A model generated the notes under the pieces. It was not told the DNA's origin, did not search any database, and worked only from the letters and a program-made list of their open reading frames with translations. A stretch of DNA of 64,000 bases from Limnanthes douglasii subsp. nivea (lineage: Eukaryota; Streptophyta; Magnoliopsida; Brassicales; Limnanthaceae), in NCBI GenBank assembly GCA_036936605.1, contig JAUPFV010000002.1, positions 252,361,305 through 252,425,304 of the forward strand. The letters run 5' to 3'. Both the position numbers and the translations under genes were made by a program. Shown here in pieces: positions 61,236 through 64,000 of the stretch; within the stretch, counting starts at the first letter, position 1, and each line of letters opens with the position of its first letter.

Positions 61236-62551
61236 GTAAGTGTGCCCATCCATTCAAATTAGTCAGAATAAGGAAGAAGAAAGTTTAAATACACAAGTAG
61301 AACAACCTCAAGATTGGATATTTCCTCTGTTCCAATACCTTTTAGATGGCATCTTGCCCCCGGAAAAAATAGTGTCAAAGAAAATTAAGTATAAGGCTCG
61401 TGGATTTGTCATCCTAAGAGATGTTCTTTACAAGAAGTCTTTTATTAGACCTCTCTTACGATGTTTGGGGATCGAAGAGTCCGAAATAGTGCTCTCCAAA
61501 TTATATGATGGCGAGGGATCAGCACACTATGATTTTAGGGCTCTAACAAGAAGTGTCTTGTTAGCTGGGTACAACTAGCCCTCCATAATGCAAGATGCCA
61601 AGGAATTGGTGAAGAAGTGTGATATGTGCCAAATATACAGTAATGAAATTCATATCCTAGTTGTCCATTTAGAGTCAATTTCTGAGCCAATACCTTTTGC
61701 TCGATGGGGGCTGGATTTGGTGGGACCTCTACCCATGGCATCCGGGGGGGTACAGAACTATAATTGTTGCTATTGATTACTTCTCAAAGTGGGTAGAAGA
61801 AGCCCCACTGGCAGGAACTACTTCGAAAGATGTTATAAAATTCATCCTATCTAATATTTGCTGCAGGTTTGGAGTTCCTCAAAAGATAACCACAGATAAT
61901 GGGCCATAGTACGATAACAAGGATATGTAGAATTTATGTGCTTCTAAAGGCATTCAACACTGCTTCTCTTCTCCTTTCCACCCACAGGAAAATGGTCAAG
62001 TTGAAGTAGCTAACATGACCATCCGGTCCGGACTTAAAAAGAATCTAGAAGGGGCTGTTGGAAAGTGGCCAAGCTATCTACAAGAAGTACTATGGGCCTA
62101 CCGGACTACTCTCGGGGATGCAACACAAGAATCCCCATTTGCCTTGGTATGTGGCATGGATGTAATAACTCCCATAGAGGCCACTCTCCCTTCATTTCGA
62201 GTCCATAAATTTTCTGAACAAGCTAACGAAGTGGCAATCAGAAACCAACTTGACTTGATTGAAGAAAGAAGAGTTAAGGCTCACCTTAGAGCCACACACT
62301 ATCAGGGTTTGATGACAAGCAGGTTTGCTTCCAGAATCAAAAGGAGGGATTTTAAACCAGGGGATAAAGTATTGAGAAAATTCTTCTTGGATACTAAGAA
62401 AAGGCAGTTCGGCAAGCTAGCTCCAACTTGGGAAGGACCCTATATGGTTAGTGAAAAGCTTAAGCCTGGGACATATAGGCTTCAAGATAAAGATAGAAGG
62501 ATTTTGAATCACCCCTGGAACATTGAACACCTCCGGTTGTATCTAGAATAA
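61236..62551 (+). pseudogene. Element C integrase
   Basis: N-terminal zone 61240-61578 (VLYKKSFIRPLLRCLG) and a zinc-binding zone ending KKCDMCQ (about 61612-61632); its first histidines are disturbed (SAHYDFRAL). The catalytic core has its first D in AIDYFSKWVEE (about 61772), the second in TTDNGP (about 61892) and E in PFHPQENGQVE (about 61990), i.e. the D,D-35-E triad. 62015-62551 is open for 178 codons, covering the core end (WAYRTT) and the C-terminal domain (GKLAPTWEGPYMV, then NIEHLRLYLE). Stops at about 61576 and 61907 and a frame change near 61745 disable it. It is the best preserved gypsy integrase in the window. Confidence 0.85.
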
Positions 62552-63055
62552 AAATAATGTAAATATTTACTTGTTTAAAGTCCATGTAAATATTAGGGGG
62601 CATACTCTTTCCTACCCTGGTGGCGCGGGGAGGTTTTCATGAGGTGTCCGAGTTTTTTAATAAAATTTGATGCCTTCTTTAAAAATTCGAAGTGATTTGA
62701 CCGACAGATCGGATTACTTCGGTGGAGTGATGACCATTTAAAAATTTGTCATCAGAGAATTTAAACACTCTCACTTTAAAATACTTGTAAAATAACTAAA
62801 GGCCATTTAAATACAAGTCATCAAAATTGGGAAACTATAAAAAAATGTAAGAGTTGTGTAAGATAAAATTTCCCGGCAGATACCGGAGAATGATATTAAA
62901 ATATGTAAGATGCCTTGGCCACCCAAGGACTTTGAAGTTTTAAAAGAGAAGGTTTGTCCGGACAAGGGCCAGACACGGTTACAAAATTGCCTTGGCCATC
63001 CAAGGACTTTAGTCTAACACAAAAATTAAAGAAAAATAGAAACATAGTTAAAACT
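62552..63055 (+). other. Element C post-integrase spacer with hairpins
   Basis: A purine-rich ttagggggca (62592-62601) precedes catactctttcctaccctgg, which recurs in element B. Further on are two short hairpins, CCTTGG-CCAC-CCAAGG (62913-62928) and CCTTGG-CCAT-CCAAGG (62990-63005), and between them the perfect 12-base palindrome ttgtccggacaa (62954-62965). Confidence 0.65.
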
Positions 63056-63487
63056 TTAAGGCTGAGCTTTCTTAGATGGCCCAACCTCACTTGGTATCTT
63101 CTTGGGATCCTTTGTCTCATTTTCTGGACTCTCTCCCGTCCTTTCATCTTCATCAGTAGTGTCATCCCAACCACTGGAATAGCAGTGCTTATCACCATCG
63201 GCCATGGTATGGTGAGGAAGGTCTTCGTATTCCACGAATCGCCATAGATCTCCTAGTGTCCTCTTCAGAAATTTTTCATGAAAGAGCAAGACCATGTCTG
63301 ATTTGACTTCAGCATACCTTTCCTCTTGGGAGTCTATCACCTTGTTGGTGTATGCATCAATCTTTGCTTGGATTGTCTTCTCCTGCTGATAAGTGCATTT
63401 CATGTCACTTATTATGCTTCCATTATTCTTAAAATCGTCGGCGATTCTCAAGTATTCGTTGTGTTTTAATGTGTTTTTCCAATATTC
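63056..63487 (-). pseudogene. Antisense reading frame of gypsy element C
   Basis: Minus strand, opposite to gag-pol, starting right after the spacer. It is open for about 140 codons from 63487 down to the stop at 63056; I see no ATG at its head, so it is probably the C-terminal part of a longer or spliced frame. Content: a charged, helix-prone stretch, DAYTNKVIDSQEERYAEVKS then DMVL, a region FVEYEDLPHH, and an acidic tail (DDTTDEDERTGE, then ETKDPKKIP). The first part matches the antisense frame of element B at about 50600-50690. No enzyme motif is visible. The function of such frames in Tat-type elements is not known. Confidence 0.6.
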
Positions 63488-64000
63488 TTATAGGCGCTTG
63501 TGCCGCAGGTAAATTGTGATAATATTAATAAATTTGGGGTTGAAATTAAAGAAACTAGAAAATTAATGTACTTGAGGATAATTTTGGAATAGTTGAAAAG
63601 AAAGGAAAATATAGTAATGCTAAATATATATTATGACGAGTGCTTTTTCAAAGAAAAATATATTAATGCTTGAAAAAATATATTAATGTTGAAAAAAAAG
63701 AAAAATATATTTCCTAAGATATTGTTTAAAATATTGAATTAAGAAAAAAAATATTAAAGCGAAGCATAAAAGAAAATTAATGCTGAATTAAGAAAAAAAT
63801 ATTAGACTAATGCGAGAATTTTATTTAACTATATGGTTTAAAATATTATTTTATGTAGGATAAATATTCTACGATTTGTAATTTGATTTTCTTTTAAGAT
63901 TTCGACAAAATATATAAATAGGAGGGAAAAGAGAAAAGAAGGGGAGTGGTTTTGTCTTTCGTCATAATTCAAAACAGAAAAGAAAAAAAACACAATTGTA
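63488..64000 (+). other. A-rich tail of window, possible promoter
   Basis: Repeated words aaaaatatattaatgct (63655-63690) and gaattaagaaaaaaatatta (about 63735 and 63786). tatataaata at 63911-63920, followed by ggagggaaaagagaaaagaa, looks like a TATA box and purine-rich leader of a transcript leaving the window on the plus strand. It could equally be an LTR of another insertion. No coding sequence is visible. Confidence 0.35.

Noticed and set aside
1..64000. A new multi-gene system (defence, biosynthetic cluster or operon)
   Set aside because: Apart from the PHO1-like gene, every coding stretch I could recognise belongs to known transposon families, and they are broken. No cluster of co-oriented intact genes exists in the window.

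Overview
The window is AT-rich nuclear DNA of a flowering plant, most likely a eudicot. The evidence is one intron-rich gene with GT-AG introns encoding a plant PHO1-type phosphate transporter, set among many decayed plant transposable elements (Ty1/copia and Ty3/gypsy LTR elements, LINE 3' ends, a tRNA-derived SINE, a Stowaway-like MITE) and long (TA)n tracts. I could not fix the species. No rRNA or tRNA gene, organelle block or bacterial-type operon was seen.

Layout. 1-9.7 kb: a copia gag scrap, degenerate tandem motifs, an 82-bp duplication, a LINE tail on the minus strand, an internally deleted copia element with a recognisable 5' LTR and primer-binding site, and a short LTR-like unit overlapping a long inverted repeat. 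10.0-13.8 kb: a 1.2-kb unit present in about 2.3 tandem copies. 14.7 kb: a SINE with a 12-bp target-site duplication. 18.2-20.6 kb: a rotted gypsy pol. 21.9 kb: a 248-bp MITE. 23.9-24.2 kb: a possible gypsy gag start. 25.0-25.7 kb: a cytosine-poor GATTTG-type block. 26.7-37.0 kb: a composite in which two LTR-like direct repeats flank a plus-strand gypsy remnant and a minus-strand copia remnant. 39.4-39.9 kb: a second LINE tail, plus strand.

40.9-44.9 kb: the only intact host gene found, a PHO1 homologue of the H3/H10 type. Thirteen exons join without a frameshift or premature stop into 793 codons (SPX domain followed by a membrane/EXS region).

45.5-64 kb: related gypsy elements that look Tat-like. 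A gag/protease fragment (minus), a shared LTR, and a gag-pol element (minus) form an LTR-internal-LTR-internal style array. A younger plus-strand element with its own LTR begins inside the gag of the second and runs to the window edge. Both larger elements carry, beyond integrase, a reading frame on the strand opposite to pol, and the two antisense frames are alike at protein level.

How it works together: one phosphate-export gene sits in a transposon-filled intergenic landscape. The transposon genes carry stops and shifts and should not encode working enzymes. I found no convincing new molecular system. The best leads are the conserved antisense reading frame of the gypsy elements and the nested/tandem LTR architecture beside the PHO1 gene.
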